A stretch of DNA of 64,000 bases from an uncultured Paracoccaceae bacterium (GCA_947492585.1 CANLND010000007.1:106846-170845), one strand, 5' to 3'. Numbered from the stretch's first letter, positions 29,743-38,752 are shown. Numbers and translations are program-made. The notes: generated by a model from the letters alone, not told the origin.

Positions 29743-29890
29743 GGTCTACAAACTATGCGATCCCATCCGCAAGGAAAAGAGTTTGTTCCGGTTCCGTTCG
29801 CATTTATCCAGTGCACCGGTCGTACACCTCCTGTGCACCCGCGATCTGCCTGTTCTCAACGCTTGCCAAACGCGTGAGGCTGGGGGATCA

Positions 29891-31054
29891 ATGTCTATGG
29901 ATCTCCACACCGCCTACCCCGCCCTGTCGGATTTAAAGCGCCGCGCCCAGCGCCGCATTCCGCATTTCGTATGGGAGTATCTGGACAGCGGCACCGGGAT
30001 GGAGGCAACCAAACGGCGCAATCGGCAAGCGCTGGATCAGATCGGTTTTGTGCCCTCGGCGCTGCATGGCCCGATTGAACCTGATCTGAGCGTGAAATTG
30101 ATGGGGCGGACATACCCCCTGCCTTTTGGCGTTGCCCCTGTCGGCATGTCCGGCCTGATCTGGCCAGATGCAGAGCATCAACTCGCGCGCGCTGCGGCAC
30201 AGGCGCAGATGCCATTTTGCCTGTCAACCGTCGCCACGCAGTCACCAGAAGATATGCGCCCAAGCCTTGGCGCAGATGCCTGGTTTCAATTGTACCCGCC
30301 AAAAGACCCCGACATTCGCAAGGACCTGCTGACCCGCGCGCGCATGGCTGGATTTTCGACGCTGGTCCTGACCGTAGATGTGCCGGTGGCGTCCCGGCGG
30401 GAGCGTCAAATGCGATCCGGTCTTACCAATCCACCCAGACTGACGCCTCGCTTGCTGACGCAGGTGGCAATGCGCCCCGCCTGGGCGATTGGCATGGCGC
30501 GGCGCGGCCTGCCAACCATGCGAACCCTTGCCAACTACACCCAAGGCCCGATGAAAGCGCGCGCCTCGAATGCCCATGTGGGGTACCTTTTGCGCACGTC
30601 ACCTGATTGGGACTATGTGCGGTGGCTGCGCGATCACTGGGCAGGGCCGTTTGTGGTCAAAGGGATCCTGCGCGGCAAAGACGCTGCAGAACTGGAGCGC
30701 ATTGGCGTTGATAGTATCTGGATTTCCAACCACGCCGGACGGCAGTTTGACGCAGCGCCTGCCACAATTGAGACCTTGCCTGAAATACGATCCGCCTGCG
30801 CCCTGCCGCTGTTGTTTGACAGCGGGATCGAAAGCGGGCTGGACATTTTACGCGCCATTGCACGGGGCGCCGATTTTGTGATGCTCGGGCGCGCATTTCA
30901 TTTTGCGCTGGCCGCGCTTGGCCCGCGCGGCCCTGCCCATCTTGTTGAACTCCTCAGCGAGGATCTGCGCGCCAACATGGGGCAATTGGGCCTTCGCGAG
31001 CTAACGCACGTGCGGGCAACGCCGATGATTGATTTGGCGAAGCCGGCGCGTTAG
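29891..31054 (+). CDS. FMN-dependent alpha-hydroxy-acid dehydrogenase (LldD-like)
   Basis: FMN TIM-barrel enzyme that oxidises a 2-hydroxy acid, possibly L-lactate, to the keto acid. The start at 29891 (MSMDLHTAYPALSDLKRRAQ) has GGGGG just upstream; the frame extends far into the uvrD antisense region and is not used there. Family motifs: DLKRRAQRRIPHFVWEYLDS, PFGVAPVGMSGLIWPDAE, WFQLYPPKDPDIRKDLL, LVLTVDVPVASRRERQMRSG, VVKGILRGKDAAE with the FMN-binding Lys, and WISNHAGRQFDAAP with the catalytic His and Arg (SNHGGRQ variant). 387 residues. The substrate is not settled. Confidence 0.9.
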   Translation: MSMDLHTAYPALSDLKRRAQRRIPHFVWEYLDSGTGMEATKRRNRQALDQIGFVPSALHGPIEPDLSVKLMGRTYPLPFGVAPVGMSGLIWPDAEHQLARAAAQAQMPFCLSTVATQSPEDMRPSLGADAWFQLYPPKDPDIRKDLLTRARMAGFSTLVLTVDVPVASRRERQMRSGLTNPPRLTPRLLTQVAMRPAWAIGMARRGLPTMRTLANYTQGPMKARASNAHVGYLLRTSPDWDYVRWLRDHWAGPFVVKGILRGKDAAELERIGVDSIWISNHAGRQFDAAPATIETLPEIRSACALPLLFDSGIESGLDILRAIARGADFVMLGRAFHFALAALGPRGPAHLVELLSEDLRANMGQLGLRELTHVRATPMIDLAKPAR

Positions 31055-31482
31055 GCCACAAGCCGGTCAAAACTGGCCAGGAAATCGCGTACAAGTTTCC
31101 GGGTGTCGTCATCCTCCCCACGGGCCGGGCTGTTAAAGGGCATGAGGTCATAAATGCTAAAGACCGCCTGTTGCACCTGTTCGGGCAGCTCTTCAGGTCG
31201 GTAATAGCTCATCTGCCAGCTGGGAAAGGCCCGTTTCGAAATGGCGGAACTGTAGAGCAGCGACATCTTTTCATGGCGTTTGTCCGCTTGGATGCATTTG
31301 TATCGCTGCGCCAGATTGGCGGGCAGCCCCTCTAACACCTGAAAGAAACGGTTGCCGTGATACACCAGCATCCCGGTCAGTCCGACTTTTGCGTTATTGA
31401 TCTGTGAGCGTTTGACGATGTCAGCGATGCCGTGTGTGGGCAAATGACTGGTTGCATGGCTGAGATATACAAGTCTGTGCAT
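31051..31482 (-). CDS. BLUF-domain blue-light sensor
   Basis: Single-domain flavin photoreceptor, 143 residues. The start at 31482 (MHRLVYLSHATSHL) has GGAAGGAG in front of it. Tyr6, Asn30, Gln48, Trp89 and Met91 fall at exactly the spacing of AppA Tyr21, Asn45, Gln63, Trp104 and Met106, so the FAD site appears intact. No output domain is fused, so it must act through a partner or by itself on a target. It converges on the hydroxy-acid dehydrogenase gene and the two stop codons overlap by four bases. Confidence 0.92.
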   Translation of the reverse strand: MHRLVYLSHATSHLPTHGIADIVKRSQINNAKVGLTGMLVYHGNRFFQVLEGLPANLAQRYKCIQADKRHEKMSLLYSSAISKRAFPSWQMSYYRPEELPEQVQQAVFSIYDLMPFNSPARGEDDDTRKLVRDFLASFDRLVA

Positions 31483-31890
31483 GGTCTGCTCCTTCCAATA
31501 CTCTGCATCTACGATGCGTCGATAGTGAAACTTTCCTGACCTAGTATTGCAGACCCCGCGGCCCAAATCCTGCACGCAATGGGATGGGCGCGCGCTCAAA
31601 ATTGCCAATTATGACGTAACGGCACTCAAAAGATGTGGTGTAGGTGGACGTCACAAAATTGATTCGGAATGCCGCCTTTTGTGAAAGTTGCGCCGCGATG
31701 CAGAAATAATGGAATAATGTTTCTCACTGCCTCCGCAACAATGTGTCGATACAGTTTCGATGTCCCCCTAATAAACCCCTTTTTGCACGCTGATACCGAT
31801 ATCAATGGCCTCGAAGTTCAGATTTCATCTGTACCGAAGCAAAGCTTGCCCCTAACACTTCGCCCACACCGATTTGAACCGGGGGAAGAA
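31483..31890. other. Intergenic region before pyruvate carboxylase
   Basis: This 408-base gap between two divergent genes should hold the promoters of the BLUF gene and pyc. I see AT-rich patches near 31695-31740 and 31765-31790 but no convincing operator, riboswitch or small ORF. Confidence 0.4.
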
Positions 31891-34800
31891 ATGACCGATT
31901 TCAAAAAGATCCTGATCGCAAACCGTGGCGAGATTGCAATTCGCATCATGCGCGCCGCGAACGAGATGGGTAAAAAGACCGTCGCTATCTATGCCGAAGA
32001 GGACAAGCTGGGCTTGCATCGCTTTAAGGCAGATGAAGCATATCGCATCGGCGAAGGCATGGGGCCCGTGGCCGCCTATCTTTCGATCGACGAAATCATT
32101 CGCGTGGCCAAAGACTGTGGCGCTGACGCGATCCACCCCGGTTACGGGCTGTTGTCCGAAAACCCTGACTTTGTGGATGCCTGTTCCCGCAACGGCATCA
32201 CCTTTATCGGCCCCAAAGCAGAAACCATGCGCGCCCTTGGCGACAAGGCCAGCGCCCGTCGCGTGGCGGTTGAAGCTGGCGTGCCAGTCATCCCCGCGAC
32301 CGAAGTTCTGGGCGACGACATGGATGCGATCCGCAAAGAAGCGGGCGAGGTCGGCTATCCTTTGATGCTCAAAGCCTCTTGGGGTGGCGGTGGACGCGGT
32401 ATGCGCCCAATCCACGGCGAAGAAGAGCTGGAAGAGAAAGTTCTGGAAGGCCGCCGCGAAGCCGAGGCCGCCTTTGGCAACGGCGAAGGTTATCTGGAAA
32501 AGATGATCATCCGCGCCCGCCACGTTGAGGTTCAGATCCTTGGCGACAAACACGGTGAAATCTACCACCTGTTCGAACGCGATTGTTCGGTGCAGCGCCG
32601 CAACCAAAAAGTGGTTGAACGCGCGCCAGCCCCCTATCTGACCGAAGAGCAGCGGGCCGAGATCTGTGAATTGGGCCGCAAGATCTGCGCCCATGTGAAC
32701 TATGAATGCGCCGGTACTGTTGAATTCCTGATGGATATGAACACCGGGAAGTTCTACTTTATCGAGGTGAACCCCCGCGTTCAGGTGGAACACACCGTGA
32801 CCGAAGAGGTCACCGGCATCGACATCGTTCAGGCACAAATCCTGATCGCCGAAGGCAAGACCATTGCCGAAGCGACAGGCAAGGATGCGCAAAGCGAGAT
32901 CCAGCTGAACGGCCACGCGCTACAGACTCGTGTGACCACCGAAGATCCACTGAACAACTTTATCCCGGACTACGGTCGGATCACGGCCTATCGTGCGGCG
33001 ACCGGCATGGGCATTCGTCTGGATGGCGGCACCGCATATGCGGGTGGCGTGATCACACGGTATTACGACAGCCTGTTGACCAAAGTGACCGCCAAAGCGC
33101 AAACGCCCGAAAAGGCAATTGCCCGTATGGACCGCGCCCTGCGCGAATTCCGGGTCCGCGGCGTGTCCACCAACATTGCGTTTGTTGAAAACCTGCTCAA
33201 ACATCCAACCTTCCTGTCGAATGAATACACCACCAAATTCATCGATGAGACCCCGGAACTGTTCAACTTTAAATCCCGTCGCGACCGCGGCACCAAGGTG
33301 TTGAACTATATCGCGGACATCACCGTGAATGGTCACCCCGAAACCGAGGGTCGCGCTGCGCTGGCGGCGGACATCAAGGCGCCACGTGCGCCTAAGGTTG
33401 ACGCTGGCAACACGCCTTATGGCACGCGCAATCTGCTTGAACAAAAAGGGGCGCAAGCGGTTGCGGACTGGATGAAAGCCCAGCGCCAACTGCTGCTGAC
33501 CGACACCACGATGCGCGACGGCCACCAGTCATTGCTGGCCACCCGGATGCGCTCGATCGATATGATCAAGGTGGCACCAAGCTATGCGCAAAACCTCAGC
33601 CAGCTGTTCTCGGTGGAATGCTGGGGTGGGGCGACGTTTGACGTGGCCTATCGCTTCTTGCAGGAATGCCCCTGGCAGCGCCTGCGCGATCTGCGCGAGC
33701 GGATGCCCAACGTGATGACGCAAATGCTGCTGCGCGCCTCTAACGGCGTTGGCTACACCAACTACCCGGACAATGTTGTACAGGAGTTCGTGCGTCAGGC
33801 GGCCGAAACCGGTGTGGATGTGTTCCGCGTCTTTGACTCGCTGAACTGGGTCGAAAACATGCGCGTCGCCATGGACGCCGTGGTTAACAGCGGCAAAGTC
33901 TGCGAAGGCACCATCTGCTACACGGGTGACATTCTGGATCCGAACCGGGCCAAATATGACCTGAACTACTATGTTGGCATGGCCAAAGAACTGGAAGCCG
34001 CAGGCGCCCATGTTCTGGGTCTGAAAGACATGGCTGGTCTGTTGAAACCTGCCTCGGCTCGCGTGCTGGTAAAAGCGCTGAAAGAAGAGGTTGGCCTGCC
34101 CATCCACTTCCACACGCATGACACCTCAGGCATTGCTGGCGCGACCATTCTGGCCGCAGCAGATGCAGGCGTCGACGCCGTGGATGCGGCCATGGACGCA
34201 TTTTCGGGCGGCACCTCGCAGCCCTGTCTGGGATCGATCGTCGAAGGCCTGCGCAACACTGACCGCGACACTGGCCTGGACATCGCCAAGATCCGCGAAA
34301 TTTCGGGATACTGGGAACAGGTGCGCAACCAATACGCGGCCTTTGAAAGCGGCATTGGCGCGCCCGCATCCGAAGTCTACCTGCACGAAATGCCTGGTGG
34401 CCAGTTCACCAACCTAAAAGCGCAGGCGCGCTCTTTGGGTCTGGAAGAAAAATGGTCAGACGTTGCGCAAACCTATGCAGACGTGAACCAGATGTTTGGC
34501 GACATCGTCAAAGTGACCCCCTCGTCCAAAGTTGTGGGCGACATGGCGCTGATGATGGTGTCCCAAGGTCTGACCCGTCATGAGGTTGAAGACGCCGACA
34601 CCGACGTGGCCTTCCCCGACTCGGTTGTTGACATGATGCGCGGCAACCTCGGCCAGCCTCCCGGCGGTTTCCCCGAGGCGCTGGTGTCCAAGGTGCTCAA
34701 GGGCGACGCCCCCAACACCGCCCGCCCCGGCGCACATCTGGAGCCGATCGACCTGGAAGAGATCCGTGCCAAGCTGTCGGGTGAATTGGAAGGCTTCAAG

Positions 34801-35334
34801 GTCGACAACGAAGACCTGAATGGCTACCTGATGTACCCCAAGGTCTTCTTGGACTACATGGGCCGTCACCGCCAATATGGTCCGGTGCGCACCCTGCCGA
34901 CCAAGACCTTCTTTTACGGCATGCAGCCCGGCGAGCAGATCACCGCAGAGATCGACCCAGGGAAAACCTTGGAAATTCGCCTGCAAGCAGTCGGTGAAAC
35001 CAATGAAGACGGCGAGGTCAAAGTCTTCTTTGAACTGAACGGCCAGCCCCGCGTCATTCGTGTGGCCAACCGCAAGGTCAAAGCGACAACGGCAAAACGG
35101 GCCAAGGCCGAAGCTGGCAATGCCGATCATATCGGCGCGCCGATGCCCGGCGTTGTGGCCTCTGTGGTTGTCACCGCAGGGCAAGAGATCAAAGAAGGTG
35201 ATCTGTTGCTGACCATCGAAGCCATGAAGATGGAGACCGGTATTCACGCAGAACGCGATGCCACGGTCAAAGCATTGCACGTCAGTGCAGGTTCTCAGAT
35301 CGACGCCAAGGATCTCTTGGTCGAACTGGACTAA
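31891..35334 (+). CDS. pyc: Pyruvate carboxylase
   Basis: Biotin enzyme that carboxylates pyruvate to oxaloacetate, replenishing the TCA cycle. 1147 residues in one chain, as in the alpha4 type. The ATG at 31891 follows GGGGGAAGAA. Order: biotin carboxylase (KILIANRGEIAIRIMRAANE, ASWGGGGRGMRPI, EVNPRVQVEHTVTEEVTGID), carboxyltransferase (LLTDTTMRDGHQSLLATRMR, FSVECWGGATFDVAYRFL, HFHTHDTSGIAGATILAAAD), then the biotinyl domain with AMKM; the biotin Lys is near residue 1113. It depends on the biotin made by the bio operon in this same window. Confidence 0.97.
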   Translation: MTDFKKILIANRGEIAIRIMRAANEMGKKTVAIYAEEDKLGLHRFKADEAYRIGEGMGPVAAYLSIDEIIRVAKDCGADAIHPGYGLLSENPDFVDACSRNGITFIGPKAETMRALGDKASARRVAVEAGVPVIPATEVLGDDMDAIRKEAGEVGYPLMLKASWGGGGRGMRPIHGEEELEEKVLEGRREAEAAFGNGEGYLEKMIIRARHVEVQILGDKHGEIYHLFERDCSVQRRNQKVVERAPAPYLTEEQRAEICELGRKICAHVNYECAGTVEFLMDMNTGKFYFIEVNPRVQVEHTVTEEVTGIDIVQAQILIAEGKTIAEATGKDAQSEIQLNGHALQTRVTTEDPLNNFIPDYGRITAYRAATGMGIRLDGGTAYAGGVITRYYDSLLTKVTAKAQTPEKAIARMDRALREFRVRGVSTNIAFVENLLKHPTFLSNEYTTKFIDETPELFNFKSRRDRGTKVLNYIADITVNGHPETEGRAALAADIKAPRAPKVDAGNTPYGTRNLLEQKGAQAVADWMKAQRQLLLTDTTMRDGHQSLLATRMRSIDMIKVAPSYAQNLSQLFSVECWGGATFDVAYRFLQECPWQRLRDLRERMPNVMTQMLLRASNGVGYTNYPDNVVQEFVRQAAETGVDVFRVFDSLNWVENMRVAMDAVVNSGKVCEGTICYTGDILDPNRAKYDLNYYVGMAKELEAAGAHVLGLKDMAGLLKPASARVLVKALKEEVGLPIHFHTHDTSGIAGATILAAADAGVDAVDAAMDAFSGGTSQPCLGSIVEGLRNTDRDTGLDIAKIREISGYWEQVRNQYAAFESGIGAPASEVYLHEMPGGQFTNLKAQARSLGLEEKWSDVAQTYADVNQMFGDIVKVTPSSKVVGDMALMMVSQGLTRHEVEDADTDVAFPDSVVDMMRGNLGQPPGGFPEALVSKVLKGDAPNTARPGAHLEPIDLEEIRAKLSGELEGFKVDNEDLNGYLMYPKVFLDYMGRHRQYGPVRTLPTKTFFYGMQPGEQITAEIDPGKTLEIRLQAVGETNEDGEVKVFFELNGQPRVIRVANRKVKATTAKRAKAEAGNADHIGAPMPGVVASVVVTAGQEIKEGDLLLTIEAMKMETGIHAERDATVKALHVSAGSQIDAKDLLVELD

Positions 35335-35358
35335 ATCGTGCATTTCTGATGAACTTCA

Positions 35359-35390
35359 AAGCTGCGGCATCCTGTGCCGCAGCTTTTTTC
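35359..35390 (+). terminator. Intrinsic terminator of pyc
   Basis: AAGCTGCGGCA, a TCCTG loop and TGCCGCAGCTT run into TTTTTTC. It starts 25 bases after the pyc stop codon. Confidence 0.9.
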
Positions 35391-35586
35391 ATTCAAGAAC
35401 ATAAAGCATGAAACGATTTTTGATGCGCACGCGTTTGTTGCTCTGTGGGGCCTTGCCTCTGGCAGGCCATGCCCCAAAAAGGCGCCCCCGATCCGCGCGC
35501 ACAACAGCCAAGACGCCCGCGTGCATGCCGCCGTGTGATCCCCCGCACCATCCCACAACGCCCCCTCTCACAGACACAGGTCCCCT

Positions 35587-35982
35587 ATGCTCACCATCAC
35601 CGCCCTTTATGCCGCGCTCATCGCCATTTTGTTTGTTGTCCTATCGATCCGTGTCATTCGCCAAAGAAACCGCGCAAATATCTTCCTCGGCGGTGCCAGT
35701 ACAACGCAGGCCCCCCAGCTGTTGCGCGCCATTCGCGCGCATGGAAACTGCGCCGAATATGCGCCTTTTGCCTTGCTACTTCTGGCGCTGGTTGACCTGC
35801 AAGGCGCACCGCCTTGGGGGGTTCACAGCCTTGGCCTGATGCTACTGGCCGGACGCTGTGCCCATGCCATTGGCCTAAGCTGCACCCCACAGATCACCCC
35901 ATTGCGAATTGGGGGAATGTTGCTCACGTTCCTTATGATGACGCTTTGCGCCCTTGGGCTGATCGCCCACGGCCTCTTGTAA
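35587..35982 (+). CDS. MAPEG family membrane protein
   Basis: 131 residues with four membrane helices, in the MAPEG family (membrane-associated eicosanoid/glutathione metabolism proteins). Visible features: an N-terminal helix (ALYAALIAILFVVLSIRVIR), then RAIRAHGNCAEYAPFALLLL, the Arg/Asn/Glu motif typical of the family, and LMLLAGRCAHAIGLS. Bacterial members of this length have no settled function; glutathione-dependent detoxification is a guess. It stands alone after the pyc terminator, with repeat copy B just downstream. Confidence 0.85.
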   Translation: MLTITALYAALIAILFVVLSIRVIRQRNRANIFLGGASTTQAPQLLRAIRAHGNCAEYAPFALLLLALVDLQGAPPWGVHSLGLMLLAGRCAHAIGLSCTPQITPLRIGGMLLTFLMMTLCALGLIAHGLL

Positions 35983-36000
35983 CTTGCAACCTCGCGCGGC

Positions 36001-36062
36001 TTCTTTTTGGCCCGCAATACCCCGGGGTGAATTGGCCGCAGGCCAAGAGGGGCAGCGCCCCG
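36001..36062 (+). repeat. Roseobacter-type gene-end repeat, copy B
   Basis: TTCTTTTTGGCCCGCAATAC, CCCGGGGTGAAT, the palindrome TTGGCCGCAGGCCAA, then GGGGCAGCGCCCC. It sits 18 bases after the MAPEG stop codon, in the same orientation as the other three copies. Confidence 0.8.
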
Positions 36063-36113
36063 GCACGTGTTCCCCAAGGATTAAAAAACTCCGCGCGTTG
36101 GGGCATTTTTCCC

Positions 36114-36142
36114 TTGCAGCCTTGCGGCGCATCTCCTAGATA
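36114..36142 (+). promoter_or_regulatory. Promoter of tRNA-Gly copy 1
   Basis: TTGCAG, 17 bases, TAGATA. The -10 ends 20 bases before the tRNA, the same distance as in copies 2 and 3. Confidence 0.7.
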
Positions 36143-36161
36143 CGCCCTCACCAAATGCAGC

Positions 36162-36236
36162 GCGGGCGTAGCTCAGGGGTAGAGCATAACCTTGCCAAGG
36201 TTAGGGTCGGGCGTTCGAATCGCCTCGCCCGCTCCA
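36162..36236 (+). tRNA. tRNA-Gly(GCC), copy 1
   Basis: 75 bases including an encoded CCA. Acceptor GCGGGCG/CGCCCGC, D arm GCTC-AGGGGTA-GAGC, anticodon stem TAACC/GGTTA around TTGCCAA (anticodon GCC), T arm with GTTCGAAT. Identical in sequence to copies 2 and 3. Its own terminator follows. Confidence 0.97.
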
Positions 36237-36250
36237 TTTGGATCATAAAC

Positions 36251-36273
36251 GCCGCCTTCACGGGCGGCTTTTG
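36251..36273 (+). terminator. Terminator of tRNA-Gly copy 1
   Basis: GCCGCC, a short loop and GGCGGC followed by TTTTG, 15 bases after the tRNA. Confidence 0.75.
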
Positions 36274-36368
36274 TGTTTCTGGAAATGATGTTCTGCCCTT
36301 GAACGGAATCATCGCGCCCTTTAGGAACAGAGGGCGAACAGGAAACCCTCCAACTCAGACGAGGCAGA

Positions 36369-37328
36369 ATGCTCACTTCGGTTGAACTTTGTGCGGGCGC
36401 TGGTGGACAGGCCTTGGGTCTTGAGACTGCAGGCTTTGATCACACCGCACTGGTTGAAATCGACAAGCACTGCTGCAACACTCTGCGCCACAACCGCCCC
36501 AATTGGAACGTGCTCGAAGAAGACGTGCGTGATTTCAAACAGGTGGCCTCCAACTACAAAGGCATTGATCTGCTGGCAGGCGGCCTGCCCTGCCCGCCTT
36601 TTTCGGTGGCGGGCAAACAGCTGGGCGAAAAAGACGAACGCAACCTGTTTGATGACGCGCTGAAAATCGTGGATGCCACCCGCCCCCGCGCGGTGATGAT
36701 CGAAAACGTGCGCGGTTTTTTGGATGCGGTGTTTTTGGATTACCGGGAAAAACTGAAAAAGCAACTGTCAAAGCTAGGTTATGAAACCGACTGGCGATTG
36801 CTGAATGCCTCAGACTACGGTGTGCCGCAGCTGCGGCCCCGTGTGGTGATCATTGCGCTGCGCCGCGAATTCACCGGTCAGTTCGCCTGGCCGGACCCGC
36901 TGCCCTACAATCCGCCCAATGTGGGCGAAACGCTGATTGACCTGATGAAGGCGGGCGGCTGGGCTGGGGCGGAGGCTTGGAAAGAACAGGCCAGTGAAAT
37001 TGCCCCCACCATTGTTGGCGGTTCCAAAAAACATGGCGGTCCTGATCTCGGCCCGACCCGCGCGCGCCGCGCCTGGGCAGCGTTGGGCGTCGAAGGGCGC
37101 ACCATTGCCTATGAGCCGCCAGAACCCGACCATGAAGGCATGCCGCGCCTGACCGTGCCGATGGTGGCGCGCATTCAGGGCTTTCCTGATGAGTGGCACT
37201 TTACCGGTGCCAAAACCAATGCCTATCGGCAGGTGGGCAACGCGTTTCCGCCACCGGTGGCCTGCGCTGTGGCGCGTCAATTGCGCGCGGCCATTGCCAA
37301 ACCCAACCTGCATGCCATCCGCGCCTGA
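36369..37328 (+). CDS. C5 cytosine DNA methyltransferase of a type II R-M system
   Basis: Methylates a cytosine in the recognition site to protect host DNA from the endonuclease encoded next to it. 319 residues, complete. Motif I is VELCAGAGGQALGLETAGFD, motif IV GGLPCPPFSVAGKQLG with catalytic Cys75, motif VI IENV (Glu112), motif VIII QLRPRV (154-159), and motif X YRQVGNAFPPPVA at the end. The target-recognition region (about 185-265) contains SKKHGGPDLGPTRARRAW. GAGG lies just upstream of the ATG. The endonuclease gene follows after 24 bases. NaeI-type partners suggest a GCCGGC-like target, not proven. Confidence 0.95.
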   Translation: MLTSVELCAGAGGQALGLETAGFDHTALVEIDKHCCNTLRHNRPNWNVLEEDVRDFKQVASNYKGIDLLAGGLPCPPFSVAGKQLGEKDERNLFDDALKIVDATRPRAVMIENVRGFLDAVFLDYREKLKKQLSKLGYETDWRLLNASDYGVPQLRPRVVIIALRREFTGQFAWPDPLPYNPPNVGETLIDLMKAGGWAGAEAWKEQASEIAPTIVGGSKKHGGPDLGPTRARRAWAALGVEGRTIAYEPPEPDHEGMPRLTVPMVARIQGFPDEWHFTGAKTNAYRQVGNAFPPPVACAVARQLRAAIAKPNLHAIRA

Positions 37329-37352
37329 TGCCTCCCCAGCAAAGGCCACCCC

Positions 37353-38261
37353 GTGAAGCAAAACATCCCCTTCAGCCTTGTCGCTCCTGGCCATCCGGAT
37401 TTTGATCTGCTGTCGGCGCTTGCCGCCGATCTGACCGCCCGCGCCGGAGGCGCGCTAACGCTGGCCGATCGTTTCCCAGCGATGCTGCGCACCTGCATTG
37501 ATGATGTCATCATGACACCAAAAACCGGGCGACGTGCGTATGAAGAGCTGGAGAAAACCGAAAAAACCTACATCGGCACGCGGGTGGAAATTGAGCTGAT
37601 CGCGCTGCTGAACCTGCCCCGCAAAGGCCATCTGGACACTCAGGTTCTGGGCGTCGATGTCGACATCAAAAACACCATGGGCGGCAATTGGATGATCCCC
37701 ACCGAAGCGGTGGATCAGCCCTGTATTCTGGTGGCCGCGGATGAGGTCCGGGCCCGGTGCTATCTGGGCCTTATCGTGGCGCGGCCCGAGTACCTGAGCG
37801 CGGGGCAGAACAAAGACGCAAAACGCTCTGTCTCAGCCGAGGGTTTTGCCCATATCCATTGGCTGCTGTGTGATCACCCCTACCCAGCCAATTTCTGGCG
37901 CAATCAGTCCGAACAGACCGTGGCACAGATTTTTTCCGGCACATCTGGCAACGCCCGCATGGCCGCGCTGTTTCGCCATATTCAGGGCGTGGTGATCGAG
38001 CGGGACGTCGTCGAAGCCGTGGCGCAGCAAAAAGATTTCATGCGCCGCATCCGGGCGGACAAAGGCCGTGGCACCCGTGACATTCTGGAACGCGAAGGCA
38101 TTTTGCTGATGTCGGGCCAGTTCGACAGTCAATTGATCCGCGCGCTTGACCTGCCGCCGTGCGGGCACAGCGCCTTTGTGTCCTTTGCACCGCGGGACGC
38201 GCAGGCGATCAGACTGGCGCAACAGGCTGGATTCACGGCCCTGCCAGACCTTCCGAAATAA
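37353..38261 (+). CDS. NaeI-like type II restriction endonuclease
   Basis: 302 residues. Thr69, Glu79, Asp95, Asp104 and Lys106 (in EKT, RVEIE, HLD and DVDIK) have the spacing 10-16-9-2, exactly that of the NaeI catalytic residues Thr60, Glu70, Asp86, Asp95 and Lys97. NaeI is a type IIE enzyme with an N-terminal nuclease domain and a C-terminal CAP-like domain that binds a second, activating site; this length allows the same two-domain layout. It starts at GTG with AAAGG seven bases upstream. It is cotranscribed with the methyltransferase. The recognition sequence cannot be read from the protein. Confidence 0.85.
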   Translation: MKQNIPFSLVAPGHPDFDLLSALAADLTARAGGALTLADRFPAMLRTCIDDVIMTPKTGRRAYEELEKTEKTYIGTRVEIELIALLNLPRKGHLDTQVLGVDVDIKNTMGGNWMIPTEAVDQPCILVAADEVRARCYLGLIVARPEYLSAGQNKDAKRSVSAEGFAHIHWLLCDHPYPANFWRNQSEQTVAQIFSGTSGNARMAALFRHIQGVVIERDVVEAVAQQKDFMRRIRADKGRGTRDILEREGILLMSGQFDSQLIRALDLPPCGHSAFVSFAPRDAQAIRLAQQAGFTALPDLPK

Positions 38262-38320
38262 TCTTTTGTCCCAAGGGACTTACGTCGACCATTAATTCTA
38301 AAAACGTTGTAATTTTCCTC

Positions 38321-38349
38321 TTGCGCCTCTCCAATCCTTCACCTAAATA
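38321..38349 (+). promoter_or_regulatory. Promoter of tRNA-Gly copy 2
   Basis: TTGCGC, 17 bases, TAAATA; the -10 ends 20 bases before the tRNA. Confidence 0.7.
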
Positions 38350-38368
38350 CTGCCTCACCAAATGTAGC

Positions 38369-38443
38369 GCGGGCGTAGCTCAGGGGTAGAGCATAACCTT
38401 GCCAAGGTTAGGGTCGGGCGTTCGAATCGCCTCGCCCGCTCCA
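38369..38443 (+). tRNA. tRNA-Gly(GCC), copy 2
   Basis: Identical to copies 1 and 3 over all 75 bases, anticodon GCC. It lies just after the R-M genes, so copies 1 and 2 are direct repeats flanking them. Confidence 0.97.
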
Positions 38444-38455
38444 TTTGGATAAAAA

Positions 38456-38480
38456 CGGCCACCTTCGGGTGGCTTTTTTT
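38456..38480 (+). terminator. Terminator of tRNA-Gly copy 2
   Basis: GCCACC-TTCG-GGTGGC followed by TTTTTTT. Confidence 0.85.
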
Positions 38481-38616
38481 GTTTCTGAGCGCCCTCCACA
38501 GCCTTGTGTCCCATCGCCTGCCCCGACATGCGACTGCGCGCGTTTGGCTGCATTACATCCCCGGGTGCTGACACAAAGATCGACACAAAAAACTTTGGCG
38601 TTTTTGAATTTCCCCC

Positions 38617-38645
38617 TTGCGACAACACATCGCTTCGCCTAAATA
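38617..38645 (+). promoter_or_regulatory. Promoter of tRNA-Gly copy 3
   Basis: TTGCGA, 17 bases, TAAATA; again 20 bases before the tRNA. Confidence 0.7.
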
Positions 38646-38664
38646 CCCGCTCACCGAAGGGTAA

Positions 38665-38739
38665 GCGGGCGTAGCTCAGGGGTAGAGCATAACCTTGCCA
38701 AGGTTAGGGTCGGGCGTTCGAATCGCCTCGCCCGCTCCA
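38665..38739 (+). tRNA. tRNA-Gly(GCC), copy 3
   Basis: Identical to copies 1 and 2. About 220 bases separate it from copy 2; that spacer holds copy 2's terminator and copy 3's promoter and no gene. Confidence 0.97.
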
Positions 38740-38752
38740 TTCGGTTTGCAAA

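Noticed and set aside
29330..29890. Upstream extension of the hydroxy-acid dehydrogenase by 187 codons
   Set aside because: The extension is antisense to uvrD and shows no conservation; the ATG at 29891 has a GGGGG just upstream and the family N-terminus.
34456..35343. 295-codon minus-strand frame opposite the end of pyc
   Set aside because: Shadow of the pyruvate carboxylase biotinyl region; no motifs and no ribosome site.
35408..35839. 143-codon plus-strand frame overlapping the MAPEG gene
   Set aside because: Its translation is Pro/Arg/Cys-rich without any motif; the MAPEG frame fits membrane helices and the family pattern.
36162..38739. CRISPR array suspected from three identical repeats
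   Set aside because: The repeats are complete tRNA-Gly genes and the spacings (2.1 kb and 0.2 kb) are irregular; no cas genes are present.
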